Positions 5,760-13,460 of a DNA stretch of 16,159 nt are shown here, one piece after another. This DNA comes from LMUY01 sp964246185 (GTDB lineage Bacteria; Pseudomonadota; Alphaproteobacteria; Acetobacterales; Acetobacteraceae): NCBI GenBank assembly GCA_964246185.1, contig CAXTPP010000078.1, positions 1 to 16,159 of the forward strand. Direction: 5' to 3'. Made by a program: the position numbers and the translations under genes. Each line of letters opens with the position of its first letter. Position 1 is the first letter of the stretch. The notes under the pieces are model-generated. The model did no database searches, had not been told where the DNA came from, and saw only the letters and a list, made by a program, of their open reading frames with translations.

Positions 5760-7175
5760 TCAACCCCGCCCGCTCACCACCACGAACCGCACCGTCAGCA
5801 GCACCGCGGCCGTCGTCAGCCCGGCGATCAGCCCCGTCCACATCCCCACCGCCTGCCATCCCGCCGTGAACGCCAGCAGCAGCGCCGCCGTCATCCCGAC
5901 CGCCCAGTAGGCCATGGCGGTGATCGCCACCGGCACCAGCACGTCCTTCACCCCGCGCAGCGCGCCGGACGCCACCACCTGCACGCCGTCCGATAGCTGG
6001 AACACCCCGGCCAGCCGCAGCAGGGGCACCGCCGCAGCGGCCACGGCGGCGTCTGCGGTGAACAGGCGCACGACGGCGCCCGGGGCCGTCACGAACAAGG
6101 CGCAGGTCACGCACTCGAACGCCACCGCGAGGCCGAGGCCGGCCAACCCGGCGCGGCGCACGGCGGCACGGTCGCGCCGGCCCGCCGCCTGGCCCACCCG
6201 CACCGTGACCGCGGTGGACAGCCCGAGCGGCACCATGAACGACAGCGCCGCCGCGGCCAGCGCGACCTGGTGCCCGGCGGACGGCACGGCGCCGAAATGC
6301 GCGATGGCCAGCGCGCTGACGCTGAACAGGCTGGCCTCCAGCAGGATGGACGCCGCGATCGGCAGCCCCCGCCGCAGCAGGCCGCCGATCGCGCGCCAGT
6401 CGGGTCGGCCCAGGCCGCTCCCCAGGGGTGGATAACGGCCGGACCAGCGCAGCCAGGCCGCCATGCCGGCCAGCTGCCCCCACAGCATGGCCGAGGTGGC
6501 CAGGCCGAACCCGGCGGCGCCCAGCGCGGGCAGCCCCAGGCGGCCATAGGCGAGCGCCCATCCCAGCGGGACGACCGCTGCCAACCCGCACAGCTCCACC
6601 GTCAGCCCGGCCCGCGGCATGGCCAGGCCGTCGCTCAGGCCGCGGCAGGCGAGGAACAGGGTGAAGGCGGGCGCGCCCAACGCTATCGCGCGCAGAAAGC
6701 TGGCCGCGCCCGCTGCCAAGGCCGGGTCCAGCGACGAGGAGCGCAGCAGCGCCGGGCCGCCAAGTCCAGCGGCGGCGGCCAGCAGGATGCCGCTCGCCGC
6801 CCCCAGCAGCAACGCCTGGCGGAACAGCGCGCCGGCTTCGGCCCGGCGGCCGGCCCCGTCCAGCTGTGCCACCAGGGGCGGCAAGGCGTTGGCGAGGCCG
6901 ATCGCGGCCACGAAGCCGAACACCCACACGGCCTCGCCCACGGACACGGCGCTCAGCACGGTGGCGTCCAGGTGGCCGGCGAGCACGACCTGCGCCGTGT
7001 TCTGGCTCATGGCGGCAAGGTTCGCGCCGATCGACGGCAGCGCCAGGACCGCAGTGGCCCGCGCTTCCGCCGTCCAGCCCGCCGGCGGGGCGGAGTTGTA
7101 GGCATCCATGCCCAGGCGCAGCCCGTCCATTGCCGTCCCATGCGCGTCGTGAGGTCGCGGGAGATAAGCCGCCAT
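5760..7175 (-). CDS. MATE-family efflux transporter (NorM-like), up to 471 aa
   Basis: A polytopic inner-membrane protein with about 12 hydrophobic segments arranged as two similar halves. The N-terminal part carries LPSIGANLAAMSQNTAQVVLAG and VSVGEAVWVFGF. The second half carries RRGLPIAASILLEASLFSV, AGHQVALAAAALSFMVPLGL and TVRVGQAAGRRD, all typical of MATE cation/drug antiporters. In this family GHQxAL and the VGxxxGxxD motif are conserved. The start is uncertain: ATG codons at 7175, 7130 (residue 16) and 7109 (residue 23) all precede the first helix, and the last two give the usual short N-terminus. It lies 22 bp downstream of the oxlT-like gene and 65 bp upstream of the epimerase gene, all on the minus strand. 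The substrate is unknown. Confidence 0.88.
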   Translation of the reverse strand: MAAYLPRPHDAHGTAMDGLRLGMDAYNSAPPAGWTAEARATAVLALPSIGANLAAMSQNTAQVVLAGHLDATVLSAVSVGEAVWVFGFVAAIGLANALPPLVAQLDGAGRRAEAGALFRQALLLGAASGILLAAAAGLGGPALLRSSSLDPALAAGAASFLRAIALGAPAFTLFLACRGLSDGLAMPRAGLTVELCGLAAVVPLGWALAYGRLGLPALGAAGFGLATSAMLWGQLAGMAAWLRWSGRYPPLGSGLGRPDWRAIGGLLRRGLPIAASILLEASLFSVSALAIAHFGAVPSAGHQVALAAAALSFMVPLGLSTAVTVRVGQAAGRRDRAAVRRAGLAGLGLAVAFECVTCALFVTAPGAVVRLFTADAAVAAAAVPLLRLAGVFQLSDGVQVVASGALRGVKDVLVPVAITAMAYWAVGMTAALLLAFTAGWQAVGMWTGLIAGLTTAAVLLTVRFVVVSGRG

Positions 7176-7197
7176 GCGGCCTGGGACAACCGGGCCG

Positions 7198-8466
7198 CTA
7201 TGCGATTTGGGACAACCTCGCGGCCAGCCAGCGCCGCCGCATCGGCCGCAGCGCCACCAACGCCAGCAGCGCCGTCAGCAGGTCGGCGGCGATGGCGAGG
7301 CCAAACACCGGCCCCCAACTGCCGGTGCGGGCGTGCAGCAGCGAGGCCATGGGGCCGCCGAGGATGGAGCCGACGCCCTGCGCCATGTAGAGGCAGCCGT
7401 AGTTGGTGGTGGCGAAGCGGACGCCGAACGTGTCGGTCAGGGTGGAGGGGAACAGCGAGAAGATCTCGCCCCAGCCGAAGAACACCACGCCGGACAGCAG
7501 CACGAAGGCCACCGGGTCGCGCAGCGTCAGCATCCAGGCGGCCATCGCGACGCCTTCCAGCCCGAAGGCCAGGACCATGGTGGTCTCGCGCCCGATGCGG
7601 TCAGACAGCCAGCCGAAGAACGGCCGGGTCAGCCCGTTGGTGCAGCGGTCCAGCGTCAGCGCCAGGGGCAGGGCGGCCAGCCCGAACACCATCGCGCCGC
7701 TCACCCCGTAGTCGCCGGCCAGGGTGGCGATCTGGGAGACGACCATGAGGCCGGAGGTGGACATCAGCGCCATCATGACGAACATCAGCCAGAACAGCGG
7801 GGTGCGCAGCATGGCGGCGGTGGCGGTGTCCCGCACGGCGGCGGGCGTTGCATATCGCACGGCGGCGGGCGGCGGGGTGCGCAGCCCGAGCGCGGCCAGC
7901 GCCCCGACCGCGCCGAAGCCCAGCCCGAACACCAGCAGCGTGTGGCGGAACCCGCTGGCGGCGATGCTGGACGCGATGGGAAACGTCGTCACGATGGCGC
8001 CCATGCCGTAGCCCGCCGCCACCACCCCGGCGGCGAACCCGCGGCGGTCCGGGAACCAGCGCACCATCAGCCCGACCACGCCGACATAGACGATGCCGGT
8101 GCCCAGCCCGCCCAGCACGCCGTAGGCCAGGTACAGCCCGGCGAGCGTGGCGACGCCCGAGGCCGCGACCCAGCTCAGCCCGGTCAGCAGCACCCCGGCG
8201 GAGATCAGCAGCCGCGGCCCGAACCGGTCGATGAGGTATCCCTGCGCCGGCGAGAAGAAGGTCTGCAGCACGACGAGCAGGGTGAAGGTGACCTGGATGG
8301 CGGCCGGCGCCGCGCCCAGCTCGACGCCCCAGGGCTTGGTGAACAGCGTCCAGACGTATTGCGGCGATGAGATCGCCATCATGCAGACCAGGCCGAGCAG
8401 CAGCTGCACCCAGCGGGTGCGCGCCGCCATGGCCGCCTGCCCACCGCGGCTCATGGTTGCGTCCAT
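7198..8466 (-). CDS. oxlT: OFA-family MFS transporter, oxalate/formate antiporter-like (422 aa)
   Basis: A 12-helix major facilitator protein of the oxalate/formate antiporter (OFA) family. Family marks seen: RWVQLLLGLVCMMAISSPQYVWTLF at the start, FFSPAQGYLIDRFGPR as MFS motif A, GGLGTGIVYVG, the RWFPDRRGFAAGVVAAGYG segment, and near the C-terminus FFGWGEIFSLFPSTLTDTFG followed by ATTNYGCLYMAQGVGSILGGP. The family exchanges oxalate and formate or other small carboxylates; the actual substrate here is inferred. The start at 8466 is supported by gggaga about 8 bp upstream. Neither frc nor oxc (oxalate catabolism) lies in the window, so the name is by family only. It heads a co-oriented series with the MATE, epimerase and kinase genes. 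Confidence 0.85.
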   Translation of the reverse strand: MDATMSRGGQAAMAARTRWVQLLLGLVCMMAISSPQYVWTLFTKPWGVELGAAPAAIQVTFTLLVVLQTFFSPAQGYLIDRFGPRLLISAGVLLTGLSWVAASGVATLAGLYLAYGVLGGLGTGIVYVGVVGLMVRWFPDRRGFAAGVVAAGYGMGAIVTTFPIASSIAASGFRHTLLVFGLGFGAVGALAALGLRTPPPAAVRYATPAAVRDTATAAMLRTPLFWLMFVMMALMSTSGLMVVSQIATLAGDYGVSGAMVFGLAALPLALTLDRCTNGLTRPFFGWLSDRIGRETTMVLAFGLEGVAMAAWMLTLRDPVAFVLLSGVVFFGWGEIFSLFPSTLTDTFGVRFATTNYGCLYMAQGVGSILGGPMASLLHARTGSWGPVFGLAIAADLLTALLALVALRPMRRRWLAARLSQIA

Positions 8467-8491
8467 CCGTCAGTCTCCCGTTGGGCGAGCC

Positions 8492-8532
8492 GGCCCTGTT
8501 GCGCTTGCAGCGAGGGATGCAAGACAAGGGCC
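8492..8532 (-). terminator. Imperfect hairpin between the GFA and oxlT-like genes
   Basis: ggccct (8492-8497) pairs with agggcc (8527-8532), and an inner cttgca/tgcaag stem follows with an internal loop. It lies between the GFA stop and the oxlT-like start, so it could end GFA transcription or structure the oxlT leader. There is no clear T-run, so a rho-independent terminator is only possible. Confidence 0.3.
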
Positions 8533-8537
8533 AGGGA

Positions 8538-8996
8538 TTAGCCCCGGCGGTCCGGATGCGGGAGATTGTTGTCCACGAACCGCGGCAGGCCGTCGCGCAG
8601 GGCGAACCAGCATAGTTGGTCGCTGGCGAACATGTGCAGCCGGGGGCGAAGCGGCGGCGGGGCCGGGTCATCCAGCGTCGCGGTGTGAAAGCCGATCATG
8701 TCCGGCTGGCTCGGCATTTCGTAGAACAGCTGCGACCCGCAGATGGGGCAAAACGACCGGCAGCAGGACTCGGACGAGCGGTAGCGTCTCAGGCCCCCGC
8801 TGAGCAGGCGGAACGATTCGCGCCGGACGAGTGCCCAGGCGAGGACGGGAGCGCCGCTGGCCCGGCGGCACATGGAGCAGTGGCAATAGCCAGCGTCGAA
8901 TGCGTCCGCCGGGTCAACCTGGTATCGCACGGCGCCGCAGAGGCAGCCGCCCGCGATCCAGGAAGCGTCACGTCCGATGGAAACGGAACGGCCCAT
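8538..8996 (-). CDS. GFA-family zinc-binding protein (152 aa)
   Basis: A protein of the GFA (glutathione-dependent formaldehyde-activating enzyme/CENP-V) fold. The zinc ligands are visible: CLCG (Cys18, Cys20), CHCSMC (Cys38, Cys40, Cys43) and CPICG (Cys83, Cys86). Around them are GGCLCGAVRY at the N-terminus, CRRASGAPVLAW and FCPICGSQLFY, all standard for the family. The frame is open upstream to 9140, but those 48 codons overlap the decayed phosphotransferase reading and lack family features. The ATG at 8996 puts the GGCLCGAV motif near residue 16, as usual, with agga just upstream. Most GFA-like proteins of this kind have no proven substrate, so formaldehyde or glutathione chemistry should not be assumed. 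Confidence 0.88.
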   Translation of the reverse strand: MGRSVSIGRDASWIAGGCLCGAVRYQVDPADAFDAGYCHCSMCRRASGAPVLAWALVRRESFRLLSGGLRRYRSSESCCRSFCPICGSQLFYEMPSQPDMIGFHTATLDDPAPPPLRPRLHMFASDQLCWFALRDGLPRFVDNNLPHPDRRG

Positions 8997-9696
8997 TGAT
9001 CCTGAGACTTTCGCGCGATGAGTTGCGCCAACGCGCCGCACCTGGATCGATCGCGTGCTCGCAGCGGGCCTTGTAGGCTTAGGCGTAGGTTGCGCCTGCC
9101 GCAATCTCCGCAAGTTCCGAGCCGGTGAATTCAGCGCCACGCGCTTGCTCGTAATCGCGCACGAAAGCGGCGACTTCCTCGGCCGTTGGGGTTTCTGGCA
9201 CGTCCAGCTCCCACGTGAGCGGGAAATGCGCGGCAGCGGACCCTAGAATGAACGTCTCATAGTCGAGAAACACCGCATCCCAGTCATAGACGACCGCAAC
9301 CTCGCTTGGTCCCATCCGCATGTTCTTGGCACTCCAGTCATGGTGGCCCACCACGATGCGACTTCTGGCCGAGCGCATGGCCGGAAGCGTCATGCGCGCC
9401 ACCTCGTCGATCCACTCTGCGCCTGGCGCGGTCGACGCGAAGTCGAACAGGGCGCTGTGGGGTTCAGGCCAGAGCGCTTCCTCGGCTGGCAATGTGCGCC
9501 GTGGCAGGCCGTCCAGGCAGCACGCTTCGGCCTCAGCCACCAGGCGAACGAGGCCAGAAGCCATCGCGCGGCGGACGCCTGGAACCCTCGCGTCCGTCGG
9601 CGCACCCGTTCGGTCATAGCTCATGGCAACGCCCCAGCCCGGCCCAAGCGCCGAGAGCTTCGTCAGCCATGCCAGCCGTGGCTGAGGTTTCTCCAT
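8968..9696 (-). pseudogene. Aminoglycoside phosphotransferase-like gene, N-lobe missing and nonsense codon
   Basis: The 205-codon reading (start ATG 9696, stop TAA 9079-9081) carries the C-lobe of an APH/choline-kinase-type enzyme: the Brenner motif GHHDWSAKN (HxDxxxxN; His118, Asp120, Asn125) and YDWD (Asp138, Asp140) as the metal-binding site. The N-terminal ATP-binding lobe (about 100 residues) is absent. After the TAA the same frame continues convincingly as AYKARCEHAIDPGAARWRNS and SRESLRINGPFRFHRT to a TGA at 8968-8970. This is the C-terminal helix region that relatives have (AYTARCEHAxD), so the TAA is premature. The gene starts only 8 bp after the MFS stop. It probably belonged to the GNAT-MFS group and is decaying. 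Its 3' end overlaps the GFA start. Confidence 0.75.
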
Positions 9697-9704
9697 GCTG
9701 GGCG

Positions 9705-10853
9705 TCAAAGCTTCCGGCTGCTCAGGGCCACAGCCACGAGCATCGCGGCCAGGATCAGGAAGGCTGCCGGCAAGCTCGTCAAATGGGCGACGAAGCCGAT
9801 GCCGGCAGGCCCTGCCAGGATGCCGGCATAGCCGAGCGTGGCGATGGCGGGAACTGCGACGTGCTCGGGCATGACGCTTTGCCTTGCGACAGCGCTGAAC
9901 AGGACCGGGACGATGTTCGCGCAGCCGACGCCGACCAGGGTATAGCCCAGCAACGCCGCCGGCCAGGACGGCGCGGCGACCGCGACGACGAAGCCGAACG
10001 CGGCGCACAGGCCGCCGGCCAGCACCACCCGCCTGCCGCCCAGCCGGTCCACGATGCGGTCCCCGGCGAGCCGGCCCACCGTCATCGTCGCTGCGAACGC
10101 GGCGTAGCCAAGCCCGGCGTAGGACGCGGCCATGTGCCTGATGGAGGTCAGGAACACCGCGCTCCAGTCGAGCACTGCGCCCTCGGCCAGGAACAGCACG
10201 AAGCACAGCACGCCGATGAACAGCACGATCCCGTGCGGCAACGCGAAGGCCGGCCCCTCGTTCCTGGCGCCGTAGGGCAGCAGGCACGGGGCCGAGACCG
10301 CGAGCGCCGCGAGGATGCCGGCCGACACGCACAGGGTCGCCGCCAGAGGCGATGCGCCGGCGCTTAGCAACGCCGCCATCCCGCCGGCGCCGGCGATGCC
10401 GCCGAGGCTGAACAGGCCATGGAAGCCAGACATCATCGAGCGCCCGCTGCCCCGTTCCACGATGATGGCGTGGATGTTCATCGCGATGTCGATGGCGCCG
10501 ATGCCCGCGCCGAACGCCATCAGCGCCGCGGCGAGCGAGGCAAACGCCGAGAAGCTGGCAAGGCAGGGCAGCGCCGCGGCGACGACGAGGGCGGCGGCGA
10601 CCATGACCCGGCGGCAGCCGAACCTGGCGGCGAACGCGCCGGAAAGCGGCATCGTGACGATCGAGCCAATGCCCAGGCACAGCAGCAGCAGCCCGAGCGT
10701 GCCGTCGCTGAGGTTCGCCCGGGCCTTGGCGAACGGCACCAAAGCCGCCCACGCGGAGCTTCCGACGCCCGTGATGAAGAAGACGATGCGCGTGACGTGC
10801 TGCTCGGCAACGCCCGGAACGGGACGCGGCGTGGTTGCGGAAACCGCCGTCAC
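9705..10853 (-). CDS. MFS transporter, YbjJ-like (382 aa)
   Basis: A 12-helix major facilitator superfamily protein. It has a short cytoplasmic N-terminus, helix 1 with RIVFFITGVGSSAWAALVPFAK, GTLGLLLLCLGIGSIVTMPLSG, motif-A-like FAARFGCRRV, GIGAIDIAMNIHAIIVE and SGFHGLFSLGGIAGA. The last two are characteristic of YbjJ-type transporters (AMNxxAxxVExxxGRxxMxxFHxxFSxGG). The substrate is unknown. The start at 10853 lies 1 nt after the stop of the acetyltransferase gene (10855), indicating translational coupling. The antisense and alternate-frame ORFs over this region are codon-bias shadows. Confidence 0.88.
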   Translation of the reverse strand: MTAVSATTPRPVPGVAEQHVTRIVFFITGVGSSAWAALVPFAKARANLSDGTLGLLLLCLGIGSIVTMPLSGAFAARFGCRRVMVAAALVVAAALPCLASFSAFASLAAALMAFGAGIGAIDIAMNIHAIIVERGSGRSMMSGFHGLFSLGGIAGAGGMAALLSAGASPLAATLCVSAGILAALAVSAPCLLPYGARNEGPAFALPHGIVLFIGVLCFVLFLAEGAVLDWSAVFLTSIRHMAASYAGLGYAAFAATMTVGRLAGDRIVDRLGGRRVVLAGGLCAAFGFVVAVAAPSWPAALLGYTLVGVGCANIVPVLFSAVARQSVMPEHVAVPAIATLGYAGILAGPAGIGFVAHLTSLPAAFLILAAMLVAVALSSRKL

Positions 10854-10854
10854 G

Positions 10855-11334
10855 TCAGCCGCCCGGCGTTCTGTCGAGCGTCATCCACTGGCCGTCCGCC
10901 TCCCCCGGGCGGAACCCGAACCGTGCGTAGAGGCCCTGCGTGTCCACCGCCGTCAGCGTCCAGCTGCAAACGGTGGCGAGCCGGGGATGCGCCAGGATCG
11001 TCTCGACCAGCGCCTCGCCAAGGCCGATCCCGCGCGCGGCCGGCCGGATGAACACGTCGCCAAGATGCGCGCGCAGGGCGTAGTCGGTGAGCAGGCGGGC
11101 GAAGCCGGCCTGCCCGCCATCCGGGGCATAGACGCCGAAGCACAGGCAGTTGGCCCAGCTGCGCTCCGTCAGCGCGCGCGGCCGGCCGGCGGCCCAATCG
11201 GTGCTGGCCAATGATTCATGGACGAACTCCATATTGAGGCGCGCGCGGTCGTCGCTGATGACGTGCCCGTTCGGCAGATCGACAGCGTGGACGCTCAGCA
11301 CGGCATTGCTTGGAAAAGAGTGTTGCTGCTGCAT
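10855..11334 (-). CDS. GNAT-family N-acetyltransferase (up to 159 aa)
   Basis: A single GNAT domain. The acetyl-CoA-binding motif A is FIRPAARGIGLGEALVE (the R-G-x-G-x-G/A signature, residues 101-106), followed by the C-terminal LYARFGFRP that closes most GNAT domains. The N-terminal part, EFVHESLASTDWAAGRPRALTERSWANCLCFGVY, matches a common GNAT subfamily in which this segment starts close to the N-terminus. The ATG at codon 35 (11232) is therefore a realistic alternative to the ATG at 11334. The acyl acceptor is unknown. It is first in a tight run with the MFS transporter. Confidence 0.87.
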   Translation of the reverse strand: MQQQHSFPSNAVLSVHAVDLPNGHVISDDRARLNMEFVHESLASTDWAAGRPRALTERSWANCLCFGVYAPDGGQAGFARLLTDYALRAHLGDVFIRPAARGIGLGEALVETILAHPRLATVCSWTLTAVDTQGLYARFGFRPGEADGQWMTLDRTPGG

Positions 11335-11395
11335 TCGAATGCTCCGGCCCGCTCGCCACTTTTAACGCGGGAGAAGCTTTTAGTCGCTGCAGCAT

Positions 11396-11556
11396 CAACG
11401 GCCCTTGCGGGTGACCGTCAAGCAAGCCAGGCCAGAGGCTCTGCCTCTGGACTCCGCCAAAGGCAGAGCCTTTGAAATCCTTTTGCTTAATCATACGGTT
11501 TCCAAAGGCCTCCGGCCTTTGGCGGGTCTGTGCAGAGCCCAGCCTTGCTCTCCAGC
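11396..11556 (+). repeat. Multi-hairpin intergenic repeat, copy 2 of 3
   Basis: About 161 bp and the closest relative of copy 1, reading on the plus strand what copy 1 reads on the minus strand. The parts are: caacggcccttg...gaccgt; gtcaagcaagcc with an extra ~4 bases; the CCAGAGGCTCTGCCTCTGG palindrome; ccgccaaaggcagagccttt; an A/T-rich spacer; CCAAAGGCCTCCGGCCTTTGG; ctgtgcagagcccag; and ccttgctctccagc. It lies between the GNAT start and the aceA terminator. The similarity to copy 1 continues a few bases past the core (agatcag versus ggatcag), so the element may be slightly longer. Confidence 0.85.
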
Positions 11557-11584
11557 AGATCAGTGCCTCATGCCATCAAAGCAG

Positions 11585-11614
11585 AACGGCCCGGGACACG
11601 CTGCCCGGGCCGTT
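11585..11614 (-). terminator. Rho-independent-type terminator of aceA
   Basis: A perfect 11-bp stem (aacggcccggg at 11585-11595 with cccgggccgtt at 11604-11614) with an 8-nt loop lies 26 bp beyond the aceA stop. On the aceA strand it is followed by ctgctttga, a weak T-run. The stem's G+C content and position fit a transcription terminator. Confidence 0.75.
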
Positions 11615-11640
11615 CACCAGCCTAGCCGCTGTGTAAAGCG

Positions 11641-13299
11641 TCAGGCGAACTGGTTCATCGTGTTGTGCGCGCCGCCCGCCTTGAGGGCCGCCTCGCCGGC
11701 GAAGTACTCCTTGTGGTCGTCGCCGATGTCCGACCCGGCCATGTTCTGGTGCCGCACGCACGCAACACCCTGGCGAATCTCCTGGCGCTGCACGCCCATC
11801 ACGTAGCCCAGCATTCCCTGCTCGCCGAAATACGCGCGCGCCAGGTTGTCCGCGTCCAGCGCCGCCGTGTGATAGGTCGGCAACGTGATCAGGTGGTGGA
11901 AGATGCCGGAACGCTTGGCTGAATCGGCCTGGAAGGTGCGGATGCGCGCATCCGCTTCGTCCGCCAGCTTGGTGCCATCGTAGTCCACGTCCATTAGCTT
12001 GGCGCGGTCGTAGGCGGCCACGTCGGCGCCGTTCTGCTTCCAGTCGTCATAGACCTGCTGGCGGAAGCTCAGCGTCCAGTTGAAGGACGGCGAGTTGTTG
12101 TAGGCGAGCTTGGCGTTCGGCACCACGGCGCGGACGCGGTCCATCATGCTGGCGATCTGCTCGACGTGCGGCTTCTCGGTCTCGATCCACAGCAGGTCCG
12201 CGCCGTTCTGCAACGACGTGATGCTGTCCAGCACGCAGCGGTCCACCCCGGTGCCGGCACGGAACTGGTAGAGATTGCTCGGCAGCCGCTTCGGGCGCAG
12301 CAGCTTGCCGTTGCGGTTGATGATCACGTCGCCGTTGTGCGCCGCGTCTGCCGTCACATCATCGCAGTCCAAGAACGCGTTGTACTGGTCGCCCAGGTCG
12401 CCCGGCGCATGGCTGACGGCGATCTGCTTGGTGAGCCCGGCGCCCAGCGAGTCGGTGCGGGTGACGATGATGCCGTCCTCCACCCCCAGCTCCAGGAAGG
12501 CGTAGCGGATGGCGCGGATTTTCGCGATGAAGTCCTCATGCGGCACGGTGACCTTGCCGTCCTGGTGGCCGCACTGCTTCTCGTCGGACACCTGGTTCTC
12601 GACCTGCAGCGCGCACGCGCCCGCCTCGATCATCTTCTTGGCCAGCAGATAGGTCGCCTCCGCGTTGCCGAACCCGGCGTCGATGTCGGCGATGATGGGA
12701 ACCACGTGGCTTTCGTGCCCCTCGACCAGAGCCGTCAGCTCGGCCGCCTTGGCGTGGTCGCCGGCGTCCCGGGCCGCGTCGATGGCGCGGAACAGGTTGC
12801 CCAGCTCACGCGCGTCCGCCTGCCGTAGGAACGTGTAGATTTCCGAGATCAGCGCCGGCACCGAGGTCTTCTCGTGCATCGACTGGTCGGGCAGCGGCCC
12901 GAACTCCGACCGCAGCGCCGCCACCATCCAGCCCGACAGGTAGATGTAGCGGCGCTTGGTGGTGCCGAAGTGCTTCTTGACGGCGATCATGTGTTGCTGG
13001 GCGATGAACCCGTGCCAGGCGCCGAGCGACTGGGTGTAGAGCGCCGGGTCAGCGTCGTAGGCGGCCATGTCGGCCCGCATGATGGCGGCGGTGTAGCGCG
13101 CCACGTCCAGCCCCGTCTGGAACCGGTTCTGCAAGCGCATGCGGGCCACCGATTCCGGGTTGATGGCGTCCCACGCGCCCTTCTTGCCCTCGACGAGCTT
13201 GGCGACCTGAGCGGCATGGTCCTGGTAGGCCGAATGCTGGCCCAGGCTGATGGCGGAGCCTCCAGCCAAGCCGTCAGGAGCGTAATTCGGGTCGATCAT
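11641..13299 (-). CDS. aceA: Isocitrate lyase, long form (552 aa)
   Basis: Cleaves isocitrate to glyoxylate and succinate in the glyoxylate shunt (cytosol), needed for growth on acetate or fatty acids. Features: IADIDAGFGN (about 203-212, metal/substrate site); the catalytic loop KQCGHQDGKV with the active-site Cys at about 243; VTRTDSLGA; DLLWIETEKP; and YNNSPSFNW (the NxSPSFNW substrate-binding segment). The length of ~550 aa and the KQCGHQDGK variant (E. coli has KKCGHLGGK) place it in the long isocitrate-lyase class. The ATG at 13299 is preceded by aaggaa about 9 bp upstream. It appears to be a single-gene transcript, with an upstream gap, repeat copy 3, and its own terminator. Malate synthase is not in the window. 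Confidence 0.97.
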   Translation of the reverse strand: MIDPNYAPDGLAGGSAISLGQHSAYQDHAAQVAKLVEGKKGAWDAINPESVARMRLQNRFQTGLDVARYTAAIMRADMAAYDADPALYTQSLGAWHGFIAQQHMIAVKKHFGTTKRRYIYLSGWMVAALRSEFGPLPDQSMHEKTSVPALISEIYTFLRQADARELGNLFRAIDAARDAGDHAKAAELTALVEGHESHVVPIIADIDAGFGNAEATYLLAKKMIEAGACALQVENQVSDEKQCGHQDGKVTVPHEDFIAKIRAIRYAFLELGVEDGIIVTRTDSLGAGLTKQIAVSHAPGDLGDQYNAFLDCDDVTADAAHNGDVIINRNGKLLRPKRLPSNLYQFRAGTGVDRCVLDSITSLQNGADLLWIETEKPHVEQIASMMDRVRAVVPNAKLAYNNSPSFNWTLSFRQQVYDDWKQNGADVAAYDRAKLMDVDYDGTKLADEADARIRTFQADSAKRSGIFHHLITLPTYHTAALDADNLARAYFGEQGMLGYVMGVQRQEIRQGVACVRHQNMAGSDIGDDHKEYFAGEAALKAGGAHNTMNQFA

Positions 13300-13460
13300 G
13301 ATGAGGATTCCTTGGGAGGACTAGGATTCTAAGACTGCCGAAGTTAAAATGCTGCAACTGCGAAGTCACCGGGTGACGCGAGCGAAACAGCGTAAAGCTG
13401 TAAAGCATTGACTTAAAATGATCCTTTGATGTTGAGGATTTACGAATATTCCGGTAGTGG
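13300..13460 (-). promoter_or_regulatory. aceA upstream region, relatively A/T-rich, with a palindrome at 13365-13377
   Basis: The 161 bp between aceA and repeat copy 3 are clearly richer in A/T than the neighbouring genes and must hold the aceA promoter. A perfect inverted repeat, gtcacc-g-ggtgac, sits 66-78 bp upstream of the aceA start, and a short direct repeat (gtaaagc, at about 13391 and 13399) lies beyond it. Either may be an operator for a carbon-source regulator. I cannot assign a regulator or a definite -35/-10 pair. Confidence 0.45.

Noticed and set aside
4729..6927. A 732-aa open frame that would fuse an Arg/Gly-rich N-terminal region to the epimerase
   Set aside because: The first 411 codons overlap the MATE gene in another frame and have the low-complexity R/G/A composition of a high-GC shadow. 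The Rossmann motif starts at the ATG at 5694.
6270..8370. Long plus-strand ORFs rich in Gln, His, Gly and Arg opposite the MATE and MFS genes
   Set aside because: Antisense shadows of genes coding for Ala/Leu/Val-rich membrane proteins in a high-GC genome. They have no recognisable domain.
9079..10752. A 557-aa open frame ending in the phosphotransferase
   Set aside because: The upstream part overlaps the YbjJ-like MFS gene in another frame and has no family content. Only the part from 9696 is APH-like.
11405..11806. An ORF running from repeat copy 2 into the aceA 3' end on the opposite strand
   Set aside because: The first part is translated repeat sequence and the rest is aceA antisense. 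Such repeat-derived reading frames recur at all three copies and are not genes.
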